A DNA stretch of 64,000 nt from Billgrantia kenyensis (GCF_013697085.1 NZ_JACEFT010000009.1:104450-168449); one strand, 5' to 3'; shown: positions 7,918-16,514, numbered from the stretch's first letter. The notes: generated from the letters alone by a model not told the origin. Numbers and translations: made by a program.

Positions 7918-9486
7918 TCAGCTCTCCTCCTGCCGCGCGCCGGACTTCCACGACCAGTCGCGCCAGCGCAGGTCGAACAGGTCCTTGCGCCGATCCTTGA
8001 GATTGGTCACCGAGCCTTCGGCGCGCACCACGGTGAGCCGGGTGAGGTCGAGATCGGAGAAGATCACCATCTCGGTGTTGGGCGTGGTCTCGGAGAGCAC
8101 CGCGTCGTGGGGGAAGGCGAAGTCCGAGGGCGTGAAAACCGACGACTGGGCGTACTGGATGTCGAGGTTGCGGATCGACGGCACGTTGCCCACGCTGCCG
8201 CATAGCACGACGTAGCACTCGTTCTCGATGGCCCGGGCCTGGGAACAGTGGCGCACCCGCAGGTAGCCGTTCTTGGTGTCGGTCCAGAACGGCACGAACA
8301 GGATGTCCATGTCCTGGTCGGCCAGCAGCCGGCCGAGTTCGGGGAACTCTACGTCATAGCAGATCAGGATGCCGACGCGGCCGGCGTCGGTCTCGAACAC
8401 GCGCAGCTCGTCGCCGCCCTCGATCACCCACTCGCGGCGCTCCTGGGGCGTGATGTGCAGCTTGGATTGCTTCTCGACGTCGCCGTCGCGATGGCACAGG
8501 TAGCTGACGTTGTAGAGCCGGTCGTCCTCGCCCACCTCGATCATCGAACCGGCAATGATGTTGATATTGTAGGAGACCGCCATGCGCGAAATCTCGGTCT
8601 TGAACTGCTCGGTGAAGCCGGCCAGGTAGCGGATGGCGGCGAGCTGGTCCTGCTGGGTGGCGCGGTCCTGCAAGCCCATCAGCGGCGCGTTGAACAGCTC
8701 CGGGAACACCGCAAAGTCGCTCTGGTAGCTGGAGATGGCGTCGACGAAGTACTCCACCTGCTGCAGCACCGACTCCACCGAAGCGGATTCGCGCATCTGC
8801 CACTGCACGGCGCCGACCCGAACCTGGGTGGGGCGATTCTCCAGCACCCGTTCGGCGGGCTCGTAAAGAATGTTGTTCCACTCCAGCAGGGTGGCGTAGC
8901 CCTGGGACTTCTCGTCCTCGGGCAGGTACTTGCGCAGCAGCCGCTTGACCAAAAAGTCGTTAGCCAACTGGAAGGAGAGAATCGGGTCGTGGATCTCCTT
9001 GCGCGCCACTCGGTCGAGGTACTCGGTGGGGCTCAGCTCCGGGTGCTCGTGGAAGTTGGGGATGCGACCGCCGGCGAGTATCGCCCGCAGGTTGAGCGAG
9101 CGGCACAGCTCCTTGCGTGCCTCGTAGAGACGCCGGCCCAGGCGGTAGCCGCGATAGTCGGGGTGGATCAGCACGTCCAGCCCGTACATGGCATCGCCCT
9201 CGGGGTCGTTCAAGATGATCTCGCGGTTGCCTACCAGGTCGTCGTACTTGTGCGGGTTGGAGAACTCGTCGTAGTCGACCCGCACGGTGAGCGCCACGCC
9301 CACCAGCCGCTCGTCGTCCTCGATGGCGATCTGGCCGTCGGGGAACTCCTGGATCAGCCGGTCGATGGAGTGCTGCGGCCAGGCGCCGCCGATGTCGTCG
9401 TAGACGGCATCCATCAGCTGCTTGAGCTGAGGGTAATCGTCCTGCGTCAGGTTGCGGAGATTGAGGTGCAGGTCGTCAAGGGACAT
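7918..9486 (-). CDS. Bifunctional GNAT N-acetyltransferase / carbon-nitrogen hydrolase
   Basis: A 522-residue two-domain enzyme. Residues 1-190 form a GNAT domain with the acetyl-CoA loop HPDYRGYRLGRRLYEAR (about 108-124). Residues 222-500 form a nitrilase-superfamily amidohydrolase with its full catalytic triad: Glu263 in FPELFNAP, Lys342 in SKLHITP and Cys376 in ILICYDVEFPE. The fusion is a recognised family in Proteobacteria, but its substrate is not established. Its only operon partner is mtfA downstream. The start at 9486 fits the beginning of the GNAT fold. Confidence 0.93.
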   Translation of the reverse strand: MSLDDLHLNLRNLTQDDYPQLKQLMDAVYDDIGGAWPQHSIDRLIQEFPDGQIAIEDDERLVGVALTVRVDYDEFSNPHKYDDLVGNREIILNDPEGDAMYGLDVLIHPDYRGYRLGRRLYEARKELCRSLNLRAILAGGRIPNFHEHPELSPTEYLDRVARKEIHDPILSFQLANDFLVKRLLRKYLPEDEKSQGYATLLEWNNILYEPAERVLENRPTQVRVGAVQWQMRESASVESVLQQVEYFVDAISSYQSDFAVFPELFNAPLMGLQDRATQQDQLAAIRYLAGFTEQFKTEISRMAVSYNINIIAGSMIEVGEDDRLYNVSYLCHRDGDVEKQSKLHITPQERREWVIEGGDELRVFETDAGRVGILICYDVEFPELGRLLADQDMDILFVPFWTDTKNGYLRVRHCSQARAIENECYVVLCGSVGNVPSIRNLDIQYAQSSVFTPSDFAFPHDAVLSETTPNTEMVIFSDLDLTRLTVVRAEGSVTNLKDRRKDLFDLRWRDWSWKSGARQEES

Positions 9487-9567
9487 TGCGCTCGGTTCCT
9501 GATCAGGGGAAAAGGCAATTCTAGCATGAGGGACGGGTGGTCCCGCCGTTGCCGTTCGGTAGCGGAA

Positions 9568-9585
9568 CTGTCATGCCAGCGTCAT
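9568..9585 (+). promoter_or_regulatory. Pho-box-like site upstream of the Ugp-type operon
   Basis: CTGTCAT-GCCA-GCGTCAT matches the PhoB architecture of two 7-bp half sites separated by 4 bp. The first half is a perfect match to CTGTCAT and the second matches at five of seven positions. It lies about 65 bp before the ABC ATPase start, in the divergent intergenic region. The spacing and the Ugp-like genes behind it support phosphate-starvation control. This is inferred from one site by eye. Confidence 0.5.
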
Positions 9586-9649
9586 CGATGCCTTTCAGGA
9601 TGGCTCCACGAATTCGAATTTGCGACTACGCTGAGATTCGGGAGAGTCG

Positions 9650-10939
9650 ATGACAGCCATGCCACGCCTTCACCGGCAACGCGGACGCAGCATGAACCCG
9701 AACAAGAACAATCACCCAGGGGCGCACGCAGCGCCCGATGATCGCCAGCGCATCCGGCTCGAGGCCGTGAGCAAGCGCTGGGGCGATACCACTGCCGTCG
9801 ACGCCATCGGCTTCGATGTGGCGCCGGGGGAGTTTGTCATCCTGCTTGGCCCTTCGGGCTGCGGCAAGTCGACCACGCTGCGCATGATCGCCGGGCTCGA
9901 ACAGGCGTCCGCCGGTCGCATCGAGATCGGCGGGCGCGACGTCACCCACCTGCCGCCGGGCGACCGTGGCATCAGCATGGTGTTCCAGTCCTACGCGCTG
10001 TTTCCTCACCTGAGCGTGGCCGACAACATCGTCTTCGGCCTGCGCAGCCGCAAGGTGCCCAAGGCCGAGCGCCGCGAGCGCCTGGCGCGGGTGGCCCAAC
10101 TGGTCGATCTCGAAGCCTATCTCGAGCGCAAGCCGGCCCAGCTCTCCGGCGGCCAGCGCCAGCGGGTCGCGCTGGCCCGGGCGATCATCTCCGAACACCC
10201 CATCTGCCTGATGGACGAGCCGCTGTCCAACCTCGACGCCCGCCTGCGCGGCGAGATGCGCCGCGAGATCAAGGCCCTGCAGCAGCGGCTCGGCATGACG
10301 GTGATCTACGTCACCCACGACCAGGTCGAGGCGATGAGCATGGGCGATCGGGTGATCCTGATGCAGGAGGGTCGCATCGTACAGGATGCCACGCCAAGCG
10401 AGCTCTACGAGCGCCCGGCCAGCGCCTTCGCTGCCAGCTTCATCGGCAGCCCGGCGATGAACCTGGTGACGCTTGCCGCAGCGGCGGACGGCGCCGTGAT
10501 CGATGGCGAGCCCCGCTGCAGTGTGGCACCCCACGAAGCCAAGGGGCACTGGCTGGGCCTGCGCCCGGAGGAGGTGCGCCTGCTGCCGGCTGATGAGCCC
10601 GGCGTGCCCGCCGAGGTGATCGATGCCGAATACCTCGGCGCCGACAGCATCGTGCGGCTCAAGGTGGGTAGCCAGCAGCTGCGCGCCCGCCTCGACGGCA
10701 GGCCATCACTCGCTGCCGGGGCGGCCTGCCGGCTGCAGTGGCGGCCAGAGACGGCGCATTTCTTCGATGCGAGCGATGGGCAACGTTTGGCGATAACGGG
10801 CCACGACCTGTCAGCGCGGACGGGGCGCCATCGCTTCGAGCCGGGCCGCCCCGGTGCCCAAGGCAATGCAGTGCAAGACCGTGAGGCCCAGGCCTCGTCA
10901 TATCCCGCAGGGAACGACTCTCCAGGAGTGAACCGATGA
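9650..10939 (+). CDS. ABC transporter ATP-binding protein, UgpC/MalK family
   Basis: The ATPase that powers a CUT1 sugar/glycerol-phosphate importer, 429 residues. Walker [10 protein letters not shown] is at 67-75, the Q-loop is in [10 protein letters not shown], the signature LSGGQ is at 165-169, Walker B LMDEP is near 188-191, and the switch is in [10 protein letters not shown] regulatory TOBE region follows. GGGAG five bases before 9650 supports this start, though an ATG at 9692 would give the more usual N-terminus. The last 50 or so residues are an unusual low-complexity, arginine- and proline-rich tail absent from typical UgpC (about 360 residues). Its stop overlaps the next start (ATGA). 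Confidence 0.92.
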   Translation: MTAMPRLHRQRGRSMNPNKNNHPGAHAAPDDRQRIRLEAVSKRWGDTTAVDAIGFDVAPGEFVILLGPSGCGKSTTLRMIAGLEQASAGRIEIGGRDVTHLPPGDRGISMVFQSYALFPHLSVADNIVFGLRSRKVPKAERRERLARVAQLVDLEAYLERKPAQLSGGQRQRVALARAIISEHPICLMDEPLSNLDARLRGEMRREIKALQQRLGMTVIYVTHDQVEAMSMGDRVILMQEGRIVQDATPSELYERPASAFAASFIGSPAMNLVTLAAAADGAVIDGEPRCSVAPHEAKGHWLGLRPEEVRLLPADEPGVPAEVIDAEYLGADSIVRLKVGSQQLRARLDGRPSLAAGAACRLQWRPETAHFFDASDGQRLAITGHDLSARTGRHRFEPGRPGAQGNAVQDREAQASSYPAGNDSPGVNR

Positions 10940-12246
10940 ACGCACGCTTCTCACTGATCAAACGCCGTCGAAAAGGCGTAACGGTGCTGGCCGGAGCCGG
11001 GCTTCTGGCGGCCGGCGCATTGACCGCTCAGGCCCAGACCGAGCTGACCATGTACTACCCGGTGGCCGTGGGCGGTGCCCTGACCGACGTGATCGACGGC
11101 CTGGTGGCCGAGTTCGAGAGTGAACACCCGGATATTTCGGTGAATGCCATCTATGCCGGCAACTACGACGACACCCGGGTACGGGCGATGTCGGCCATCG
11201 AGGCAGGCAACCCGCCACAGCTCTCGGTGCTGTTCTCCATCGACCTGTTCGACCTGCTGGAGCAGGACGCCATCGTCTCCTTCGACTCGGTGATCGAAAC
11301 CGACGAGGAGCAGGAGTGGCTCGACGGCTTCTACCCCGGGCTGATGGAGAACGGCCAGATCGACGGTCAGACCTACGGCATCCCCTTCCAGCGCTCCACC
11401 ATCGTGCTGTACTGGAACAAGGACGCCTTCGAGGCCGCCGGGCTCGACCCCGAGACGCCGCCCGAGAACTGGGAGGAGATGGCCGAGATGGCTGCCGCGG
11501 TGCGCGAGGCGAGCAACGGCCAGCAGTGGGGCGTGATGGTGCCCTCTACCGGCTACCCCTACTGGATGTTCCAGGCATTCGCCTTCCAGAATGGCCACCG
11601 GCTGATGAACGAAGAGGGCACCGAGGTCTACTTCGACGACCCTGCCGCCATCGAGGCGCTGGAATACTGGGTCTCACTTTCCCAGGAGCATCAGGCCATG
11701 CCCGACGGCACCATCGAGTGGGGCACGCTGCGCCAGAACTTCATCGAGGAAGCCACGGCCATGATGTGGCACACCACCGGCAACCTCACCGCGGTGCGCA
11801 ACGAAGCGGGCTTCGACTTCGGCGTGGCGAAACTCCCCATGAACACCCAGCGTGGCAGCCCCACCGGGGGCGGCAATTTCTACCTGTTCAAGGACAGCAC
11901 CGAGGAGGAGCAGCGCGCGGCGATGACCTTCATCCGCTGGATGACCGACCCCGAGCGTGCCGCGGCCTGGTCTATCGAGACCGGCTACATGGGCGTCAGT
12001 CCGGCCTCCTACGAGACCGAGGCGCTGCGTGACTACGTCGAGGAGTTCGCCCCGGCGGCGGTGGCCCGCGATCAGCTCGAGCACGCCACCGCGGAGCTGG
12101 CCACCTACCAGGGCGGACGCGTGCGCCGGGCGCTGGACAACGCCGTGCAGGCGGCGCTGACTGGCCAGATGTCACCCGAGGAGGCGTTGCGCCAGGCCCA
12201 AGGTGAAGCCGACGCGGCGCTGCGCCGCTACGCACGCTCACATTGA
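10936..12246 (+). CDS. ABC transporter periplasmic binding protein, UgpB-like
   Basis: A 436-residue family-1 solute-binding protein. A signal peptide with basic start and hydrophobic core is cut about after residue 33 (AQA). The mature domain has the UgpB-like features ALTDVIDGLVAEFE, PFQRSTIVLYWNKDAF, WGVMVPSTGYPYW and TGGGNFYLFKD. UgpB binds sn-glycerol-3-phosphate or glycerophosphocholine, and the Pho-box-like site upstream supports a phosphorus role. Ligand identity remains inferred. It overlaps the ATPase gene by four bases and precedes two permeases, so the order is C-B-A-E. Confidence 0.88.
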   Translation: MNARFSLIKRRRKGVTVLAGAGLLAAGALTAQAQTELTMYYPVAVGGALTDVIDGLVAEFESEHPDISVNAIYAGNYDDTRVRAMSAIEAGNPPQLSVLFSIDLFDLLEQDAIVSFDSVIETDEEQEWLDGFYPGLMENGQIDGQTYGIPFQRSTIVLYWNKDAFEAAGLDPETPPENWEEMAEMAAAVREASNGQQWGVMVPSTGYPYWMFQAFAFQNGHRLMNEEGTEVYFDDPAAIEALEYWVSLSQEHQAMPDGTIEWGTLRQNFIEEATAMMWHTTGNLTAVRNEAGFDFGVAKLPMNTQRGSPTGGGNFYLFKDSTEEEQRAAMTFIRWMTDPERAAAWSIETGYMGVSPASYETEALRDYVEEFAPAAVARDQLEHATAELATYQGGRVRRALDNAVQAALTGQMSPEEALRQAQGEADAALRRYARSH

Positions 12247-12280
12247 GGAAAGGCCGACTCGACGAGTTTTCGCAGACGAG

Positions 12281-12388
12281 GCCGCCGGGGACAAAGGTCA
12301 ATGAGGAGGCGCTGTGAATCCCTCCTTGGACGCTACATTTGCCATCCATGGCAAATGACCTCCTCATTGACCTATCCCCGGCGCCGCG
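12281..12388. repeat. Palindromic intergenic repeat, copy A (inverse orientation)
   Basis: One of six related elements in the window. It starts gccgccggggac and ends tccccggcgccgc, giving complementary termini, with the centre gccatccatggc forming an inner hairpin. The conserved ggcgctgtgaa block is present. It lies between the binding protein and permease genes of the Ugp-type operon. An open frame that starts inside it and runs into the permease is an artefact of the repeat. Confidence 0.8.
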
Positions 12389-12434
12389 ATGGTGCAGGAG
12401 TCAAACCTTGGTAATCCATGGCGCCAACCGACGT

Positions 12435-13295
12435 ATGCAAATCTACGGTGCGCTGTTGCTGCTGCCGGCGGCGGTGCTGCTTGGCACCTTCGCTTACCTG
12501 CCCACCGTGGCGACGCTGATCAACAGCCTATTCCTGCCCGGCTTTCGCGGCGCGCCGCCGGAGTTCGTCGGGCTGGAGAACTACGCGATGCTGGTGGAGG
12601 ATCGCACCTTCTGGCGGGTGGCGCGCAACAACCTGATCTATGCCCTCGGCACCATTCCCACCTCCATCGCCCTGGCGTTGTGCATGGCGCTGTTCGTCAA
12701 CGCCCGGCTGCCAGGGCGCGGCTTCGTGCGCATGGCCTATTTCACCCCGACCATCCTGCCGATGATCGCCGCGGCCAACATCTGGATGTTCTTCTACGCG
12801 CCGCAGATCGGCCTGTTCAACAAGCTGCTCGGCGCGCTGGGGCTCTCCGGGGTGAACTGGCTGGGCGACCCCAGCGTGGCGCTGACCTCGGTGATCGTGA
12901 TGACGGTGTGGAAGGAAGCCGGTTTCTTCATGATCTTCTATCTGGCGGCGCTGCAGAGCATACCGCCGGAGTTGAAGGAGGCCTCGGACCTGGAGGGCAC
13001 CAGCCGCTGGAGCTTCTTCTGGCGGGTCACCTTCCCGCTGCTGATGCCGACTACGCTGTTCGTGCTGATCAATGCCTTGATCAACGCCGTGCGGGTGGTC
13101 GATCACCTGTTCATCCTGACCAAGGGCGGGCCCAACAACGCCACCAACCTGCTGCTCTACTACGTCTACGAGAACGCCTTCTCGTTCTTCGACCGCACCT
13201 ATGCGGCCACCATCACCGTGGTGATCCTGCTGGTGTTGGCCGTGGTGGCCACGCTCAAGTTCACCGTGCTTGACCGCAGGACGCACTATCAATGA
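12435..13295 (+). CDS. ABC transporter permease, UgpA/MalF-like
   Basis: A 286-residue inner-membrane permease of the CUT1 family with six predicted helices. The cytoplasmic EAA loop that docks on the ATPase is visible as EASDLEGTSRWSFFWRVTFP. I start it at the ATG at 12435 (MQIYGALLLLPAAVLLG), which immediately precedes the first helix. The longer frame from 12339 begins within the palindromic repeat and is not credible. No strong Shine-Dalgarno precedes 12435, so an alternative TTG or GTG a few codons earlier is possible. The stop overlaps the next gene (ATGA). Confidence 0.85.
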   Translation: MQIYGALLLLPAAVLLGTFAYLPTVATLINSLFLPGFRGAPPEFVGLENYAMLVEDRTFWRVARNNLIYALGTIPTSIALALCMALFVNARLPGRGFVRMAYFTPTILPMIAAANIWMFFYAPQIGLFNKLLGALGLSGVNWLGDPSVALTSVIVMTVWKEAGFFMIFYLAALQSIPPELKEASDLEGTSRWSFFWRVTFPLLMPTTLFVLINALINAVRVVDHLFILTKGGPNNATNLLLYYVYENAFSFFDRTYAATITVVILLVLAVVATLKFTVLDRRTHYQ

Positions 13296-14134
13296 ACCGC
13301 GCCATCAGCCCCACCGCCAGCCGCTACGTCCTGCGCGTGCCGAGCCTCGAGACCACGGCCGCCTGGCTGCTGGCGATCATCTGGATCTTCCCGCTGCTCT
13401 ACGCGATCTGGGCCGCCTTCCATCCGCCGGCCTACATGGTGCGCTTCGATCTGTTCGCTCCGCTGACGCTGGACAACTTTACCAACGCCTGGGCCCAGGC
13501 GCCGTTCGCCCGCTACTACCTCAACACCTTCCTGCTGGTCACCGGGGTGGTGCTGGGTCAGTTCGTGGTCTGCACCCTGGCGGCCTTCGCCTTCGCCCGC
13601 TTTCCCATTCCCGGGCGCGACGTGCTGTTCATGCTGGTGCTGATCCAGCTGTTCGTCTTCCCCGAGGTGCTGATCGTCGAGAACTACCGCATCGCAAGCT
13701 CCCTGGGGCTGGTCGACACCATCACCGGCATCGGGCTGCCCTACGTGGCCAGCGCCTTCGGCATCTTCCTCTTGCGCCAGACCTTCAAGACCATCCCCCG
13801 CGAGCTGGAGGAGGCGGCCCGGGTGGAGGGCTGCGGCTGGATGGCGATCCTGCTCAAGGTCTACGTGCCCTTGGCCAAGCCCACCTACCTGGCCTACGGC
13901 CTGGTCTCGATCAGCCATCACTGGAACAACTTCCTGTGGCCGCTGGTGGTTACCAATTCGGTGGAGAGCCGCCCGCTCACCGTGGGGCTCGGCATCTTCT
14001 CGGCGCCGGAAACCGGTGTCAACTGGGCCACCGTCAGCGCCGCCACGCTGCTCAGCATTGCGCCGCTGCTGGTCGCCTTCCTGCTGTTCCAGCGCCAGTT
14101 CGTGCAGTCGTTCCTCAGGGCGGGGATTCGGTGA
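13292..14134 (+). CDS. ABC transporter permease, UgpE/MalG-like
   Basis: A 280-residue six-helix permease, the second half of the translocation pore. Its EAA loop reads EAARVEGCGWMAILLKVYVP. The C-terminus QRQFVQSFLRAGIR is typical of carbohydrate permeases of this family and the gene appears full length. Its last 110 bp are duplicated almost exactly at 16570-16679, with an islet in between. Either copy could be the original 3' end. The one difference is the last codon before the stop (CGG here, CGC there), both arginine. Confidence 0.92.
   Translation: MNRAISPTASRYVLRVPSLETTAAWLLAIIWIFPLLYAIWAAFHPPAYMVRFDLFAPLTLDNFTNAWAQAPFARYYLNTFLLVTGVVLGQFVVCTLAAFAFARFPIPGRDVLFMLVLIQLFVFPEVLIVENYRIASSLGLVDTITGIGLPYVASAFGIFLLRQTFKTIPRELEEAARVEGCGWMAILLKVYVPLAKPTYLAYGLVSISHHWNNFLWPLVVTNSVESRPLTVGLGIFSAPETGVNWATVSAATLLSIAPLLVAFLLFQRQFVQSFLRAGIR
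14025..14134 (+). repeat. Direct repeat, left copy: 3' end of the permease gene
   Basis: The first copy of a 110-bp direct repeat. Bases 14025-14130 are identical to 16570-16675, then one mismatch (g/c) and the shared TGA. It is part of the intact permease gene. Together with the right copy it bounds a 2.5-kb segment of different composition, as expected of an inserted islet that duplicated or brought along its target. Confidence 0.95.
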
Positions 14135-14660
14135 GTGTTCCTCCGTGGAGACTCTTGCACGGCCTTGGTCCCACAATATGCGGGATTCTAATGAGCCGAC
14201 TCTAGGAGCCATGAGGTCCAGCACTGGATGGACTCCAACTTGTAGGGTTGTGGATGCCCAAAGTGCTTCTTGGCAATTTTTTCACTAGCCTCAGAAAAGT
14301 TTGCAATCATTTTGTTGATCTCCATTTATTCAATTTATAGCTAAGCCTTATTAAGCTGTGGCGTACATTTGTAAGTTTTATATTACCGTTTTTTTGAGAT
14401 GATGCTTACGAATTCTGGAGCTTTGGTCGTGCAGGGATTTTGGTGGGTGTCTATGTGATAATTAAAGCTCTTGTGGTGGTTTTAAAAGTAGAGGAGGCTG
14501 TGATTTTCACCTTTGAGTCCTTCTTCGGGATCAATGACGCTCAGTCTGAGACGGAGCAGCTGGTGCGGTTCGGCCAGGGCCTCACGCCGTGCGGCCGCCT
14601 ACACAGAATCTCCGAGCCTGGATTTCGAGGCCAAATCGGTACCTCCCCCGGTGCCTCCTG
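14135..14660. other. AT-rich islet DNA without a convincing gene
   Basis: This stretch directly after the left repeat is markedly AT-rich around 14270-14500, including runs of A and T, unlike the GC-rich surroundings. An open frame at 14440-14868 gives a protein with no recognisable fold and crosses the remnants described next, so I do not call it. The composition suggests foreign or decaying DNA. Confidence 0.6.
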
Positions 14661-14750
14661 TGTGATGGCAACGTCATTTGGCCCCATGCTGGCGCTTATG
14701 AAGCTCTTGAATATCGAACCCTGGTTAAAACCGGCGCCATACTCTTATGA
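14661..14750 (+). pseudogene. Possible C-terminal remnant of a PLP-dependent decarboxylase
   Basis: One frame reads CDGNVIWPHAGAYEALEYRT and runs to a TGA at 14748. The GAY motif after GN-V-W resembles the C-terminal block of ornithine/diaminopimelate-type PLP decarboxylases, where a GD-(V/L)-(V/W)-x-x-x-GAY signature occurs. There is no upstream open frame of useful length. The match is short, so the call is weak. It fits a decayed amino-acid biosynthetic locus. Confidence 0.3.
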
Positions 14751-14801
14751 ATTCGATTTTCGCGCCGGCGCTCACCGGAAGGTACTCCTTTTTGCTGGGT
14801 C

Positions 14802-14999
14802 AGGCTGCATGTCCCAGGTTCCTCTCTGGAGTTCTGCCGGAAGGTGCTGCATGACATGGGGGTACTGACGATGCCCGCTGAACTGTTCGGCGAGAAGCAT
14901 GGCATGCGCTTGACCTTCGTGCGTCCCACGGCCGAACTCGAGGAAGGCCTTTCCAGGATCAAGTCGGTTCTCCTTGAGTCGGCAGGGCAGACAGCCTAG
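14802..14999 (+). pseudogene. C-terminal fragment of a class I/II aminotransferase
   Basis: An open frame of about 65 codons ending in TAG at 14997. It includes GSSLEFCRKVLHDMGVLTMP, then AELFGEKHGMRLTFVRPT and ELEEGLSRIKSVL. This is the C-terminal small domain of a PLP fold-type I aminotransferase: the substrate-binding arginine in GMRLTFVRPT sits where family members have GYxRxx(F/Y). The large domain with the lysine is missing, so the gene is truncated and presumably inactive. It precedes the argC-like gene by about 100 bp. Confidence 0.6.
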
Positions 15000-15097
15000 T
15001 TGGCAGGCGTCGAGTTTTCACTGGCAGGCTGTTGCGCCTCAGTGCCGGCCTGTTGTGACGCCGCGTTGGCGCTTACGCTGAGGATAAGGTGACCAAT

Positions 15098-16039
15098 ATG
15101 AAGAGTGTGTTTATCGATGGCGAGTCAGGGACTACGGGGCTTCAGGTCCGTGAGCGTCTGGCGCGCCACCCCCAGATCGAAGTCGTAAGTATCGATCCGG
15201 AACTCAAGCGCGATGCGAACGAAAAGCGTCGTCTGATGCGGGAAGTGGATGTCGCCGTGCTCTGCTTGCCGGATGCGGCAGCGAAAGAGGCGGCGGCGCT
15301 GGCGCAAGAGGCAGGCTGTCGCGTGCTCGACGCGAGTTCGGCTCACCGGACCGCCGAGGGGTGGGTCTTTGGGTTACCGGAGCTCAACGACCGGCAGCGC
15401 GTCGCGATCGCTGGTGCGCAGTGTGTGGCCAATCCCGGGTGCTACGCCACAGGAGCTATTTTGATGCTGGCACCCTTGGTGTCTGCTGGGGTTCTGTCGG
15501 CAGATGATATCTACGCCATCAATGCCGTCTCGGGCTATTCCGGGGGGGGCAAGCAGCTCATCGAGCGCTATGAGAGCGGGGAGTCCCAGAACCCCGCTGT
15601 GGCGGCCTATGGCCTGGATTTTCAGCACAAGCATGTCCGGGAGATCCAGGTGCTCAGCGGCCTGGCCCATGCCCCTATCTTCATTCCGAGTGTGGGGGAC
15701 TACCGCCAAGGAATGCTGGTGAGCATCCCGCTGCAGGAGGTAAGCGGCAGACAGCTGGATCGCCTGCTGGACACTTTCGAAGCGTATTATCGCGCGGAAG
15801 ACTTCGTGAAGCTCCAAGCCTTCAACACGGTCGATCCGGATACGGCGCCGTTCCTAACGCCACATGGCTTGGATGGTAGCAACGAGGTACATATTCATCT
15901 CTTCGGATCCGAAGATGGTTCCCGAGGCCTGTTGGTGGCCAAGCTGGATAACCTCGGCAAGGGCGCTTCCGGTGCGGCAGTGCAAAACCTGAATCTGATG
16001 CTGGGGCTCGATGAGTCCCTCGGCGTCGACATTCGCTGA
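15098..16039 (+). CDS. argC: N-acetyl-gamma-glutamyl-phosphate reductase-like protein (ArgC, short type)
   Basis: A 313-residue NADPH-dependent acyl-phosphate reductase of the short ArgC class. FIDGESGTTGLQVRERL is the nucleotide-binding start, the catalytic cysteine lies in NPGCYATG, and SGYSGGGKQLIERYE and HKHVREIQ are family blocks. The canonical enzyme makes N-acetylglutamate semialdehyde for arginine synthesis. Here it sits inside an islet between remnants of an aminotransferase and a DapF-like gene, so it may have served a specialised pathway rather than housekeeping arginine synthesis. ATG 15098 has AAGG eight bases upstream. A GTG at 15089 is an alternative. Confidence 0.88.
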   Translation: MKSVFIDGESGTTGLQVRERLARHPQIEVVSIDPELKRDANEKRRLMREVDVAVLCLPDAAAKEAAALAQEAGCRVLDASSAHRTAEGWVFGLPELNDRQRVAIAGAQCVANPGCYATGAILMLAPLVSAGVLSADDIYAINAVSGYSGGGKQLIERYESGESQNPAVAAYGLDFQHKHVREIQVLSGLAHAPIFIPSVGDYRQGMLVSIPLQEVSGRQLDRLLDTFEAYYRAEDFVKLQAFNTVDPDTAPFLTPHGLDGSNEVHIHLFGSEDGSRGLLVAKLDNLGKGASGAAVQNLNLMLGLDESLGVDIR

Positions 16040-16050
16040 AGGAGCTGCCG

Positions 16051-16224
16051 TTGGAATTTATCAAATACGATGCTTTGGGAAATGACTACCTTGTTCTCGA
16101 CCCTGCTTCTTGCGACCTTATCCTGGACCCGGCGGTCATTCGGCGTATTTGCGACCGTCATCACGCTCTTGGGAGCGATGGCATTTTGTACGGCCCCTTC
16201 TTCGACAATGGATCGGGTACCTGA
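16051..16224 (+). pseudogene. N-terminal fragment of a DapF-like epimerase
   Basis: Starting at TTG 16051 with AAGGAG six bases upstream, the frame reads LEFIKYDALGNDYLVLDP and continues with ICDRHHALGSDGILYGP. These are the diaminopimelate-epimerase N-terminal blocks (KYHALGNDYLV and CDR-x-x-G-x-GSDG). The family's first catalytic cysteine lies further on and is missing, because the frame stops at TGA 16222 after 57 codons and the sequence turns into an acetyltransferase. A truncated, non-functional product is expected. Confidence 0.75.
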
Positions 16225-16514
16225 ACTACTCCTACTTCATGAACGATCGGCCCGGGTACTTCATTACGTCCGACAAGGTCCATCCGGACTATCAGGGGAA
16301 GGGGCTGGGGAGCTATATCCTGGGGCAGGCTATTGAGTATGCGCCGGCCATGGGTATCGAGGTGCTGGCAACCACCATCTTCGCTTCCAATACGCCCAGT
16401 ATCAGGTTGTTCGAGAAGTTCCAGTTCAAGCGCTGGGGCTTCATGCCCAAGGTCGCCCGAATGGGAGATGTTGAGCATGACCTCGTGATGGTTGGGCGTC
16501 GTGTGGCCCTTTAG
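16200..16514 (+). pseudogene. C-terminal part of a GNAT acetyltransferase, fused out of frame to DapF remnant
   Basis: The frame encodes IGYLNYSYFMNDRPGYFITS, the acetyl-CoA loop HPDYQGKGLGSYILGQA, then NTPSIRLFEKFQFKRWGFMP and VGRRVAL. It is a phosphinothricin-acetyltransferase-type GNAT lacking roughly its first half. An ORF can be drawn from 16110, but residues before about 16200 come from the DapF frame shifted by one register and are not GNAT-like. The junction looks like a deletion joining two genes. Confidence 0.7.

Noticed and set aside
8248..9741. 497-codon plus-strand open frame
   Set aside because: Antisense shadow of the GNAT-nitrilase gene caused by high GC; translation is Val/Leu/Gly/Gln-rich with no domain.
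12339..12434. Longer permease start at 12339
   Set aside because: The extra N-terminus is encoded by palindromic repeat A and similar peptides appear from every copy of the repeat.
14440..14868. Open frame of 142 codons in the islet
   Set aside because: No recognisable domain, and it crosses the better-supported decarboxylase and aminotransferase remnants in other frames.
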